Positions 1 to 11,504 of a stretch of DNA of 64,000 bases are shown here, piece after piece (positions within the stretch are counted from its first letter, which is position 1; each line of letters begins with the position of its first letter). Made by a program: the position numbers and the translations under genes. Under the pieces are notes generated by a model. That model was not told the origin of the DNA and searched no databases. It saw only the letters and a program-made list of their open reading frames with translations. Source of the stretch: Morella rubra (taxonomy: Eukaryota; Streptophyta; Magnoliopsida; Fagales; Myricaceae); NCBI GenBank assembly GCA_003952965.2, contig CM025850.1:1642187-1706186 (forward strand). The letters are read 5' to 3'.

Positions 1-130
1 GCTAGAGACGTATGATCCTAGAATGTATTATTTAAAAGGATATATAGTTATTAAGTTAGTATCTTCCAGATTTAAGTAACGGGCTGTGTTTAATATTTCT
101 ATAAATTAGTTTTTTTAAAAAATAGCTTAA

Positions 131-311
131 GGGGGTGTTTGTTTGCCAAAATTTTGGAGAATATTCTCGAAATTTTGGAATCTTTACTTTATTGAGATTT
201 ATTGGGGTTTGTGAAAAGTGAAGTGTGTATGTGTAAAAGTTAAAAATTTTGGAGTGTGTTTGTTTTGTTGAAAATTTCCATGCCCCAAAATATTGGAGAA
301 ACAAACAGGTC
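131..311. mobile_element. MITE-like AT-rich element, about 180 bp
   Basis: The ends are imperfect inverted repeats (gtgtttgttt at the left; the complement of aaacaaacagg at the right). The element is bracketed by a possible 5 bp direct repeat cttaa (126-130 and 312-316). The core (a stretch near gtgtatgtgtaaaagttaaaa) recurs in both palindrome arms near 20715-20905 and 22455-22645, so this is a dispersed repeat family. It has no coding capacity. The superfamily cannot be assigned from what is visible. Confidence 0.5.
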
Positions 312-316
312 CTTAA

Positions 317-2990
317 TTTAAGTGCCTTGTATTTCACATACACAATTTCATCTCAAGGCCAATCCTGACTTCAACAAAAGGATCAATTTCAAGTGCCTTA
401 TGCTGTAAGGTATTTCGAAGCATTTGCAGCTATGCGCGTGTAACGCCGGTCGCCGGACTATTAGGTGGTGTTTGAAGCCTAAACTTAATTATAAAATAAT
501 CTCTCTCTTATCAAATATTTATTCTTATTACAATAAAAACTCCATCACTCTTAACCTCAAGGTCGTGACCAGCCCTCATATGGCCTAGTTTTCAATTGCT
601 TAAGTTCCCAAAGGTGTATCCACGCCCGGAATTGTGATCCTCGTTGAGTATCAAAGTTTCTGAAATCAACAGCGATTCTGTGCAATATAACTCATGACCA
701 AAACAAATATAGTTGCTAACCAGATGAATTAGTACGTGATATGTGAATCGGGGAAGGGGAAGGGGAGCGGGGGTGTCTCTGTGTGTGTGTGTGATTCATT
801 GTTCACGAGCCAGACTAGTAAGCAGAAATTTTGCAGCTCCACCATATAAAAGCCCGTAATAACCAATTAGCTTCCATGTCTTGCGGCCTAATTTTCCGCT
901 GAAGTTTCGTACATGAATTGAAGAACTAAGTCGACCAGCCTTACAGAATCGGGAACTAGATTGTCATTCTTGTATTGAGAGATTAACAGGCTCGACACGT
1001 TTAGGCTTCACTAGTCAAATGATTGCCAAAGCAACTTGCTCTGAAAGATTTGAATAGGCAACTTAATGGACGAAACTCTCCGTTCGTCGGGCTCCCAAGA
1101 GCATGATCCTTCACTTTCCAATGATGTCCAAACTCTGCCTTTATAATCACTTGCCCTTTGCCAAGATCCACTGTATATTCTTTTAACCCTGCATATTAGT
1201 GGAGCACAAACATTAAACTCCATAGGTGGTTATATGGGTTCAATAGATATTGCCTTCAAGCAATAAATGTGAATTTTCTCCTGAATCTTCAAAGATGAAT
1301 CTGAATTGAAATTTATGTTGGAATCAATCTTTTAAGAGTTTGATCGGCGCCCCCCCCCCCGGGGGGGGGGGGAAGAAGTAGATGCATAATGTTTATACTG
1401 AACAAAAAAGCATGTGTTCTTGATAATTGTTCAGTTTTGCCATTTCTCACCATTTATTTTTGAAGCAACTTGGGAGACTCTCTGTCGACAACGACTACAT
1501 CGCATGTTTGCAGTCATCACTATAACCTGAAACTAAAGACCGAACATCTCAAATGAGAAAAGGCCGAGCAGAACGATTGCCAAAATCAGCCTCTGTTCAA
1601 TCCAAACTTCTAAGGGCCAAAAGAGAGAGAGAGAGAGAGAATATCAGTTCTTCAATTTCATGCAAATCAGATAAAGAAAGGGAATGGTAACCATTTGGCT
1701 CCATTTTATCTACCATCATGAATTTGTAGTACAACTGAAACATGACAGAGAGCTTTGTCAAGGAATTCAACATAAGGAGAAAAGAGCACATGAAATCCTA
1801 CCGAAGGGGGTGTCAAGTTCTCCGAGTACATGAGAGACCTCTCATTCAGTGCCGGCATTGTAAACACAACAGAAAAGCTCTCCCCGTTTCTGTCTCAATC
1901 GAAAGGAGAAGATGAGGTTTGGTCTTCTCCCATTCGTCTCAAGAGCTAAAACAGCTTGGTCGGCTCTATATAAGCTATATAATAACACATCCATTCGACC
2001 TTGAAAAGAGAAGATTACACACACGAAACCTCCAATATAGAAGTCTGAATTCAACTTCGTGACCATCGACATCAACTTTCCAAAACTCGCTTTTAATGGG
2101 TTGTTTAGAGGATTTGGCACGTTAATGCCACCAAATTAACGTGATTGTGGGCTTCATGTTCTAAAGAACCTTCACTTTATACTATAAAGTTTTATAGCCA
2201 TATAGGTGTTCTTTATAGTTAAGTGTAGATAAGAACGGAATCAAAGCGTGCAATTGTTAACACCTGAGAAATTTGGTGGTCTAACCGAACCCCGAGCCCA
2301 GCAGTTGTGGAGAAAACAATATAATTCTTATACAGACGAAACAACAGCGAAATTAATGTTCCACGACTTTGTCGCTTGCTTACCACCCACACCTTAGGTA
2401 CCTAGGTCAACCCATTAAGGGCCAAGTGACCAGGTCACCAATTCAACAACTCTATATAGCGTGCAGGAAGTTGTGGCTTACAGCCAATTTTCAAATGAAA
2501 AGAATTTTTTAAAAAAAATGCGTAAGAGATACTTAAAATAAAAGTTCAACTAATTCAAATCTATTGGTTTGTGAATACTTAGCTAACGAGTAAAATTCGG
2601 GTACCTATTCACATGTACTAAATTTAGATAGACATAGTTTAATATAAACACGAGTTGGATTCAACGCCACGGTAAATCTCGAATCGTGCAGCCTACTCAA
2701 ACCATACATACCAGATAAATCCAATTTTACTGTAAGAATAACCCTAATAAATTGATTGTACCAGAAGAGATTCCATCCTGAGACTTTAGGGAGAACACAC
2801 CCCTAGACTCAAGTCTTGACCACCCCAACGGTTGGCTTGCGAGTACTTTGCAAGTCACAGAAATGGGAAAAGTCCAACTCTGGCTTTATAAGTTCATAGC
2901 AGGAAAATTGCTTACATATTCGTAGCGCACACTCTGTAGTCACAAAGATGAACGGATTGCAGAGTTCCTCACACATAATCAAACCAAAAA
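317..2990. other. Intergenic DNA, no gene recognised
   Basis: Only short open frames are present, none with a recognisable domain or splice structure. The stretch holds a GT-rich microsatellite near 775-792, a C11G12 homopolymer palindrome (1350-1372) and a GA microsatellite near 1622-1640. A 70-codon frame on the minus strand (1011-1223) could be an exon fragment, but I recognise nothing in it. Confidence 0.5.
1350..1372. repeat. C11-G12 homopolymer palindrome
   Basis: Eleven C are followed directly by twelve G in otherwise AT-rich DNA. It is self-complementary and could form a hairpin, or G-quadruplex/i-motif structures. It could equally be a sequencing or assembly artefact. Confidence 0.9.
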
Positions 2991-3293
2991 AAAAAATACC
3001 GAATTGTGAAGCACCTTCTCTTCGCCAGATCTTTAAGGCGCAGTCATCTTGGTCCCTTCATTGGGTTCCTCGTCGACTCAACCAACGGGCTCACCTTATG
3101 GCACAATACAGCTCGCAATTCTCGTTCTAGTTTTTCGGATGTTTCTTGTATTCCGTTTCTTATTCTACATTGTGATGTGAACTCTATTTCCGTTAAGTTT
3201 CTTGTATTCCGTTTCTTATTCTACACTGTGATGTGAACTCTATTTCTGTTTAGTTTTCAGTAATGCGATGAGTGATTTAAAAAAAAAAAAAAA
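2990..3293 (+). mobile_element. 3' end of a LINE (RNase H-like tail plus poly-A), 5'-truncated
   Basis: The plus frame around 3030-3129 encodes a peptide containing LHWVPRRLNQRAHLMAQY. This resembles the end of the RNase H-like domain (RVT_3 type) found at the C-terminus of plant non-LTR retrotransposon proteins, where a 'VPR..N..AH..A' pattern is usual. A stop codon follows, then an AT-rich 3' part with a 56 bp tandem duplication, then a run of 14-15 A at 3279-3293. Domain tail, 3' UTR and poly-A in that order fit a 5'-truncated LINE. The left boundary is a guess and no target duplication was identified. An RVT_3 relic without mobility is the alternative. Confidence 0.5.
3141..3252. repeat. 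56 bp tandem duplication in the LINE tail
   Basis: Two nearly identical 56 bp units (3141-3196 and 3197-3252), each beginning gtttcttgtattccg. They lie just upstream of the poly-A run. Confidence 0.85.
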
Positions 3294-4021
3294 GCACCCT
3301 CATAGACAGATTTTCTTTTCTGATATCGTCCAGTCGTCTACAGAACTTCGCTCCTTACCTCATAGAATTCACCAGTGCAAGAAAATATTACCTAATGCTG
3401 CAAATACCATTACCACCTCCAAGCTCCAAGTGGTAGATATTACGATGCAATTTTAACAATGCAAGTTCGTAACAAGAAACAAAGCAAAATTCTAATTCCC
3501 ACAAACTTTCCTGGTAGCAGAAGTTCTCATCCTTCCAACATGATTTTCAAGTTTAACAGGTCACATTAGTTCAATCAGGGATGACAATACACATAATTCA
3601 TGGAATGACAATAATTTCGATCCCCACATTCGCTTGAGCCCATCTGTTATATACAAAGATTCAGTCTTCCCAATGAATAACTCTATAAATAATCTAATGT
3701 TACATCGTTGTAGTCATACTCTTAACTAGAGCAATTTACAGGCATAAACTATAGTAGCATTACTGGAATTGCTGTGCTTGCATAAAAACATAATAGGTGC
3801 TTAATCCCACAAAGCACAGGGAATACAACCATAGCTTCATAATACTCAACGCAAGAGACCACATTGCTATAGCCAATTCAACGAGGAATTTGTTGAATAA
3901 GAACGTTTCTTTCTCATCCATCCATCCATCAATCCAACCGTAAAATGTATACTAAAAACTTGATAATATTTACTCAAAAATATTCCCACAACAGCAGAAG
4001 TACAACATGAATGCTGCAAGC

Positions 4022-4684
4022 TCACCTCCTGGAAAACCCTCTACCCTTAAAACCAGCTCTATCACTTCGACTCTGCTCTGTAAATAAGGCATGTTCCCTT
4101 TCCTTCTCCCGCTTCTCTCTCTTTAACCGCTCCTCCCGCAACTCCTCCAATGTCTTCTTCCCACTCTTCTTTCCCTCCTCTACCACTCTTGCAGATTCAT
4201 CATCTCTCCCACTGTCACCATTCCCATTGTCGCTCCGCCTTTCAAGATACCAGGGCAATTTAACTCCTTTCCCGGCAACTCCATACCCTAACCTATACTT
4301 CTCATCCTCCGGCCCCACAACCTTCGGTGCGGCTTCCTCTCTCTTCATCTTCTTCTTCTTCTGAAACCCATCTCTGTCACCACCTCCCTCTTTCTCTAAC
4401 ACTTTAATCGGGTCAAAAATCTTAATCCCCTCAAAGAGGTTAATGTGACCAGACTTAGGCTCCAATTCATCAGGCTCTTCACCTCGGCTCACCGGCTCCA
4501 AGCCACGGGCAGTCCGGAGTTGCTCCAGACGGAATTCAGCATCGCGCTTCCTCACCTGCTCGCGCTTCAGCTGTTCCTCTTTGGCCGCGGCTTCCTCGTC
4601 CTGCCGAACTTTCTCGCGGTTTTCGTAGTTGTACACATTCCACCGCTTCTGCGGGAGAATATTCAGACCTCCATGACCTCCCAT
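4022..4684 (-). CDS. CIR_N domain / LENG1-like nuclear protein
   Basis: Uninterrupted 220-codon frame. Residues 1-15 (MGGHGGLNILPQKRW) and the following NVYNYENREKVRQDE stretch match the CIR N-terminal domain, as in the leukocyte receptor cluster member 1 (LENG1) family. The rest is highly charged: an Arg/Lys/Glu coiled-coil-like helix (about 25-62), a block DHINLFEGIKIFDP-like (GHINLFEGIKIFDP, about 79-92), a poly-Lys patch (about 108-114), a YRLGYGVAGKGVKLPWYL block (about 131-148) and a basic/acidic C-terminal helix. Members are predicted nuclear, possibly RNA-processing or co-repressor associated, but no function is proven in plants. The chosen ATG starts the conserved domain. Length is typical for plant LENG1-like proteins. 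The stop codon overlaps a GTGAG that could be read as a splice donor, so an extra 3' exon cannot be fully excluded. Confidence 0.85.
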   Translation of the reverse strand: MGGHGGLNILPQKRWNVYNYENREKVRQDEEAAAKEEQLKREQVRKRDAEFRLEQLRTARGLEPVSRGEEPDELEPKSGHINLFEGIKIFDPIKVLEKEGGGDRDGFQKKKKMKREEAAPKVVGPEDEKYRLGYGVAGKGVKLPWYLERRSDNGNGDSGRDDESARVVEEGKKSGKKTLEELREERLKREKREKEREHALFTEQSRSDRAGFKGRGFSRR

Positions 4685-6036
4685 GGCAACTTAATTTATG
4701 ATTACACCTGCAGGTATGCACGTCATCTTTAGAGTACTTCAAAAGGAATTGGAATTTTAGGGTTGTGCTTGGCTGCAAGGATCTAGGTCTCCAAAGTTTG
4801 AATGAATCCAAATCTAAGGGTTGTGCTTGGCTGCAAAGGATCTGGGTCTCCAAAGTTTGAATGAATTCAAATCTAGAAACAGAACCAGTGTCTTAAAATC
4901 ACGCAATTCCCTCGAAATTTCAATCACTTTAGAACCATCGGAGCCGGAATTCCGAGAAAAAAAAAAATACCACACAGCCAAACAGTGGCCATACCTAGGG
5001 TTTTGATCCGGTGAGTTGTAATTGAAATAAAATTACGGGAATAAAATGCGCGAAATAAACCTGGGATTTGGAACATCAAGAAGAGACGCCTTACCCTTTC
5101 TACGCGAACAGTGCTCGATGATGAACTCTTCGAGTTTTTTGTTTTTTTTCCTGATTTCACTCTTCGAATATTTTTAGCTACTATAGGTTGTGCATATCTT
5201 TTGGCGTGCTGTGAGTATTGATACACCTAAGGGCTAAGGCTTGCTACTAAGGCTGGGCTTGTGACGGGGGATTTTTCAAAAGTGGGCCTGGGGCCGTGTA
5301 GCCCGCTTCAGCTACAGACTCTGCCCATGTTATGTATCTGCGAACAGAAGGCCATACCACTCTCACTCTGCTCAATTGAAAGTATATACATAATACATAC
5401 ACGTATAAATATACGCGCACACAACCAATACGGCCCCACTCCCACTCTGGTGTAGCCATCATGAGAGAATCCTATGCAGAGGTGCAGAAAACAGGCATAA
5501 TGCCACTGAAGGGTGACGAGCATTAACATTTAAATTTAAATTTAACATAAAATGAAGGAATAGTTTATACAACAGATCTCAGTAACCACCCTGGGGGGGA
5601 AAACAAAAACTCGTCTCTTCTCCTTTACTCCTTGAAAAAGAGATAAAGGGGAAAAGAAAAGGAAAAAGAAAAACTACTGTTCACTTCAGGATGAATTAAT
5701 CCCCCCCGACGCTCCTTAATACAGATTCAGCATCTACAACGTGCTACCGTCTGGGTTTCCAATGCGTATGGCAGACATGGTCCACGTTACAGAAACCTGC
5801 CAGCATATGAGAAAATGTTGGAAATAAAGAGGTTCTCCCATCCATCTCATAGCACTTGAAGAGCAGCAGTGTTGAACGCACAGCAAAGCTTTCCAATCAC
5901 ACTAGACACGTTGGATTTCGATCTTTGTTCTATAGCTCTCGACTCTTGTACTGAAATGACCGATAGGTCAGGCATTACTTGGAGGATACTAAGTTACTAA
6001 CACTTTACTAATGATTAAAATGTAATCATGACCCCG
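4685..6036. other. Intergenic: promoter side of LENG1-like gene and 3' flank of zinc-finger gene
   Basis: No further gene recognised. The part next to 4684 should hold the 5' UTR and promoter of the LENG1-like gene and contains a 58 bp tandem duplication (4759-4875). The part next to 6037 should hold the 3' UTR of the zinc-finger gene. Open frames here are short and lack domains. Confidence 0.5.
4759..4875. repeat. 58 bp tandem duplication upstream of LENG1-like gene
   Basis: Two copies with period 58 (4759-4816 and 4817-4875), each starting agggttgtgcttggctgca and differing at a few positions. It lies within 200 bp of the LENG1-like start codon, so in the 5' UTR or proximal promoter. Confidence 0.85.
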
Positions 6037-9000
6037 TCAGAAAATGAAGTCACTAAGCTGAACACGCTTGTCTTTATGGCCACTCCTACTGACAATATAT
6101 GCACTTTCTTCCACATCCGCACTCAAACAATTCATCCTGTGCCTGGACAATTCCCACAACATAAAGCAGAGTTACCCACTGCAGACTACAGAAGACTATC
6201 TTCTTGAGGAAAAAAGATTTATAAAAACAAAAAAGGACCATGTTACCAATGATACTCACCAAGCAAAGTGATCTTCACAGCAAATAGAACCCCAGATGAT
6301 AGAAAGTCCAGCGCCTTTCCTGCATTGAACATACACAAGTCCTATTCAACCTACAAGAGAAATCAAAGGATAGGACCTATGGTACAGTACAATTTCGAGT
6401 AAAAGAAACAAAGTAAGGTACTAAACACAGCTAATCCCAAAAAGGTTTATACTCGAGGACATTATGCTATTTCGGTCATTGTGCGATTGTATAGACATCC
6501 AAAACAACACTTCTCCATCTATGCAGTAGAAATTAGCAGAGAAAGATGCTCATAATCCTCTTACTTTGACTACCCCTTACCCAAATGTGTTATTAGCATA
6601 ATCCTGCATGATATTTTCTCAGTTGAGAACAACTCCCCCCCCAAAACACACACAAAACAAAAAAGAAAGAAACAGTACTAAGTTGAAAACTAAATGTTGT
6701 AGTTAATAGATTGCATACCAAGTTGCAGTGTACATATCATAGAACTTGTCAAAGGCCTTGTCGAAACAGTAGTGACAAACCAAAAGATCCCTGATATCAG
6801 TCACCTTGCATGTTGATTTGCAGCATTTCACCTAGTCAATCACATGTTAACATTATTAGCATCATAGGAGACAATCACAGAAAAAATAAGCAGCATAAAG
6901 CAGGTTCACTGCTAATCACTCATCAAAGATGCCATTAACATGCCTACTTACAAATATTATGAAATATTAAACAAATCAGAAACTTCAACATTTGCAACTC
7001 TAGACATGAACAACACATTGAGGTAAAGAATAGACTCACCAGACGCTTGAGTTTGTGGGAGTAATAATGTTGATGCGATGGGTGCGTCTTGATATGCTCA
7101 TGCAAGTGGCCTGAGCTATATATGAGAAGATAAATTTTATCTCAGTGCAATGAAAGTCAAACACAAGCAGAAATGTAATCTCAAGAGGATAGTAGAATAT
7201 GAAGAGGCAACAACCCTCCACCACCATTTCTCCAGGGTCTTATGAGTATTTTCTAACACTCTTCATGAGTATATGTTTCACGTTTCTCATCAGTAGGCGA
7301 TACCACAACTCAGTTTTGAAGTACATTTATGTTCTCTTATTATCCACCAAACAATACATTGGACATGAACAAACAACAGCAGGAAGGAAACCCCCCCCCT
7401 CTCTCTTTTCCTCACTTTTTAGTTGATATAACAGTGTGTAACAACCTTTCCTAGCCATTGACTATAAAGGCAAACAGTTTTCAAGAAATGTTTCTTAATC
7501 TTACCCATGAAGCACAAACCATATCACCCAACTGGCTCCCACTACAAGAGAACCTAGAGACCCACCTCACAATACAAACATAAGGTGAAATGTTTGACAT
7601 CATATTCACACAAGCACAACCGAAGCTGTATCAAATGATAAATAGAGCAACCACAAGAAGTTAATTTCATTTGTTTGTAAATGAAATTTTCCGAAGAAAT
7701 CAGGCTATTGGCTACTTTTCATGACCAGAAAGCAGCTTCCAATACTAATCAGCATAGGTCCAGCAACTGGAAAAACTAGAAGATTAAGTAGATAGGGACT
7801 AACTTAGGACCAAGAAAATGCAGAAATCATTGGTTGACAACAAAACCTTGGACAAAAAAGAAGAAGAAGAAGAAGAAGGCGAAAACTTAAAAGCAGCCGA
7901 ACAATAGAGTACAAATTCACTGCTTACTTGTCACAGCAGACAGCACTACAGTCAACGCATGTACCCAAAGTTAATGAGCTGCGGCATGCATTACAATTCA
8001 CAGTTGACAAACTTTTTCCTATCTGGTGGCATCTGCAGAAACAAAAAGAGCCGAAAAAGGATGCTGAGATATCAGTCTTACATATTTGCATGTCACATGA
8101 TCTCTAATATATAGCAGAGAAATCTCTAAGTTCTTTAGATTTTATGTCAAGAGGGATTGTTGAAAAAACAGCACAAATCTCTCTTGTCAACTTATCTGAC
8201 TAAGCCTTTTCCCGAACTACTTGGGATCGATTACATGGATCATTTTTCCCCTCCTTCATTCCACACAATCATTTTCTTTTTCATAGTAGACAGAATAAAG
8301 GCATCACCAGTGAGGTATACGCAGGCAGATTATACCAGGTATAATCCAGTACGACTCCTCTGGATGGTCTCTCCTAAAATGTGCTCAAGCAACAAGGTGA
8401 AGAGCAAGAACTCTTCTTTTATCTTTTTTCACGGAAATTAATTCATCACCGAACATAAATGTGCCAACTCAAGAGATCGAAGAATATCGAAACTGAAATA
8501 TAAACTGCTCCATTTTTTTATTTTTTCCCAGTAAAACAGATACTCTATTCCCAGCTAACAGCAATGACAAAAAAGTGAACTATATCCGTTTCCAACAACA
8601 ACATGACCAATGTCATGAAGAACAGGAGTGGTACATTCAAACACGAGGAAACAGAATTTTCCAAACCTTCTGTACAATCCAAGAAGATCTCTGGCTATCG
8701 AACCAGACTTGCTTTTCCCTAATGCCACCTAGATATTAACAGAGATTTTAAAAAGTTAAAAACAATGTCTCTCTCAAAATAGGTAAATCATTGCACCAAA
8801 AAGGTGTAGCGCTTCGACTATAGCACATTGAGAATGATATCAAACTTGGTTACACATCATTACCAGACAATCTTCGGCAAGGTGTCCAGGCCTCTGACAT
8901 TTCCAACTACAAGGGAAAATTCAGAATTACGGATAACATTGGCACAAACTGAACATGCTGGAAACATATATCTTTGCAGCTACTCAAGCATGCATCTTCC

Positions 9001-11504
9001 CTTCCTACTGAGTCAGTTTCTTATTTACAATAATATTGTACTAAAGCGTCATATAGTCAATAGCAGAAAAGAGTTCCTACCACTTGCAAAATACAGTTTC
9101 TAGAATCGATTCACCTTTAATCGCACGATTTCGCTTCAGAAACCCATTTATATATCACTTACCCAAAAAAAAAAACCCATTTATATATGATTCATAATCA
9201 AGATCCTAAGCAAGAGACTTACCATTCAAAAGTACAAAGACTGGATCTCGTTTTGGACCAGCGATGGCGGTTATAATCCCAGACATCCTCTCCAAACTCA
9301 GGCAATGGCAAGGCACCTTTAAGTCCAGACGAGGAGACACCTGGAATCCGGTCATTTGAGTGCCCCTGAAAATGTTTTGAGAAGGAAGGATCAAGAATTC
9401 AGGAAGCTGCATACTCTTAGATATATAAATAAATAAATAAAAAGTTGTAAACATAGAGACACCTCATCAAATTTAACAATTTGCAAGAGCTCTGCTTTGC
9501 AATCCATGCTGCAGATATCATCATCGGTCTATGAGAACAAAAACACAGTGTTTACAAGGTAACCACAGTGGGAGAGACCAGAGACAAGGTGAGCAGAAGT
9601 TTGAGAAAATAAAATATGCCATACACTAGATCTCACCTCATTGCAAATATACTCCCCATATCTGCCACATACTACACAAACAGGCTCTCCTGGACCAGGA
9701 AAACGTTGCTCACTTCTGCTCTTAACTTGATCAGACTCCTTAGTGGGACCTAAGAGAAGCGTAATCGGCTAAACTTATCCAGACAGATAGATACCAAATA
9801 TATCACAACCTTTTAAGTGGATGGATTTGTTTCAGCCGATCTTAAACCAATTCACTCAGAAGGAATTATTTGTAATTTGATTTTGATGTTCAGCTATAAA
9901 GTGGCAGCTGACAAAAACAGATTTAGAATCAAACCTGAAGTTGGAGGATCTTGCTTTTCTCCGCATTCTGAAGAACTAGTTTCGTCACCTGTATTTCATG
10001 AACACGATTACCATTCAACACAATTTGAAAATACACTTTAGTATCAATTTAACACATATCAACGTTTTTTGCCAAAATCATGAGTCAGGCCTGGTAGCTA
10101 ACAAATTCTGACAAGTTCAGCTGAAGTTTTGGATAAATACGAAAAAGGAAATTTGGGGAGAGTACTTTCTAGGTGCGTGGGGGGTTGTGTTGGTGAAGCA
10201 CCAAGCATTTCTTCAGTTCAGTACGCTAAGTAGACCCACCTTGTCAGTTAACATTCAGTCAAGAGATAATGACTAGTTCACAATGAACTTCATCCCAAAT
10301 TTCCATAATGAAGTCTAAGAAAGCAGTAATTACAAAATAGCCAGCTGATAACTAGATTGTTATCGTCTTCACTAAGATTTCTCACAACCTTTTAACAATA
10401 AATTACAAATGGACAACAGTTGCATATGTCGAATCTCCAAGAAATAGAAAATGATCATGCAGCCAACAGCAGCAGCATTATGTCTTAATACTTTTCTAAA
10501 TTGATACAAACACACCAAAAGATTTATATCCAGCATATCAGTGCCAATTTAATTTCCTGATATCGACTCTCAAATCCAATTGTAAGGGAATCCCAAATTG
10601 GCAACCATTTCCAACTGGCTGAATATCAAAAAGATGTAACAAATAACAGTAAGTGATCGAACAACTTACTTTCATAACCTACTAAATTTGCACCGGAACT
10701 AGAAGTTCCCTGCCAAGAAAGAGTAACCAACAGCTCAGAACAATAAGAAGTAAAATTTAGGTTATTATAAACAGCAAAATAGTTACCAAGACGTCAGCAG
10801 TTAATTCCTCGTGAACCTGAGCCGAACTAACTTCTTTCCTGCTTATACAAAACGTGCCTTGAATTAAATATAGAAACATGAGCAAACCAAAATAAATTAT
10901 TGACAATAAAGATGGTTATTATGAGTGATATAACTAAAGCTGGAGATACCATCAACTAAACTTCAAAGGATAAAATTGAAACGGATTAAGAAGGATGTAT
11001 AATGATTGAATTTGCCTTCTTTTGGCAATGTAATCCTGGTGAGACATAGGTCCGTCGTTCTCTTCGATTACATGGTTCCGACTAGGCGGTGGTTTCAGGT
11101 CACGTCGTCGTTTCTGGCACGCTTTCTTTTCATCAGCGGGTGGTGATTGTTCGGCGGGAGGAGCATTTCCAGTGGCAATATTGTAAGCTGGAAATTGAAC
11201 AAACTTGAATTACCACACAAACAAAACCAAGGTAAATTAACAAACATCTTAGTATCCACAGAATGGTAGCTTAGAACAGATGAGTGCGGAAAATTTGGAT
11301 TCCAATTTCCAAATTGTCGAGCCAATTGGAGTATTGGAGAAAAAGATTTCCCTGTCGTTTCTGGTAGTCCAGAGAGAAAGAAAGGGTGGTGAAGAGGCTG
11401 GAAATTGGAGTGATACCTCGAAGGTTTTGAAGAACGGAGGAGAGACTGAAGTCCTTCTTGTAGGATATAGAAGGGTTCTTGTAGAAATTCGTCCTCGTCC
11501 CCAT
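6037..11504 (-). CDS. HIT-type plus CCHC zinc-finger protein (15 exons)
   Basis: Coding exons, in transcript order: 11504-11417, 11187-11016, 10838-10787, 10709-10670, 9988-9935, 9749-9637, 9528-9463, 9365-9223, 8906-8864, 8728-8667, 8032-7928, 7115-7040, 6831-6719, 6319-6260, 6142-6037. They sum to 1,293 nt (430 residues), with phase conserved at every junction. The start is [12 protein letters not shown]. Residues 157-183 form a HIT-type zinc finger ([17 protein letters not shown], then CSMDC), closest in pattern to that of DDX59-type proteins, but no DEAD-box motor follows. Residues 243-256 ([14 protein letters not shown]) are a perfect CX2CX4HX4C knuckle. Residues 279-360 are Cys/His rich ([22 protein letters not shown]...C, VCHYC), suggesting a further multi-zinc fold. 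The C-terminus contains HRMNC and ends LSDFIF. Intron 2 needs a GC donor. I take it as a conserved plant nucleic-acid- or protein-binding zinc-finger protein of unknown function. Exon structure is read by eye from splice signals and phase. Confidence 0.82.

Noticed and set aside
40-343. A 95-codon minus-strand frame
   Set aside because: It lies in the AT-rich MITE-like element and its composition explains the open frame.
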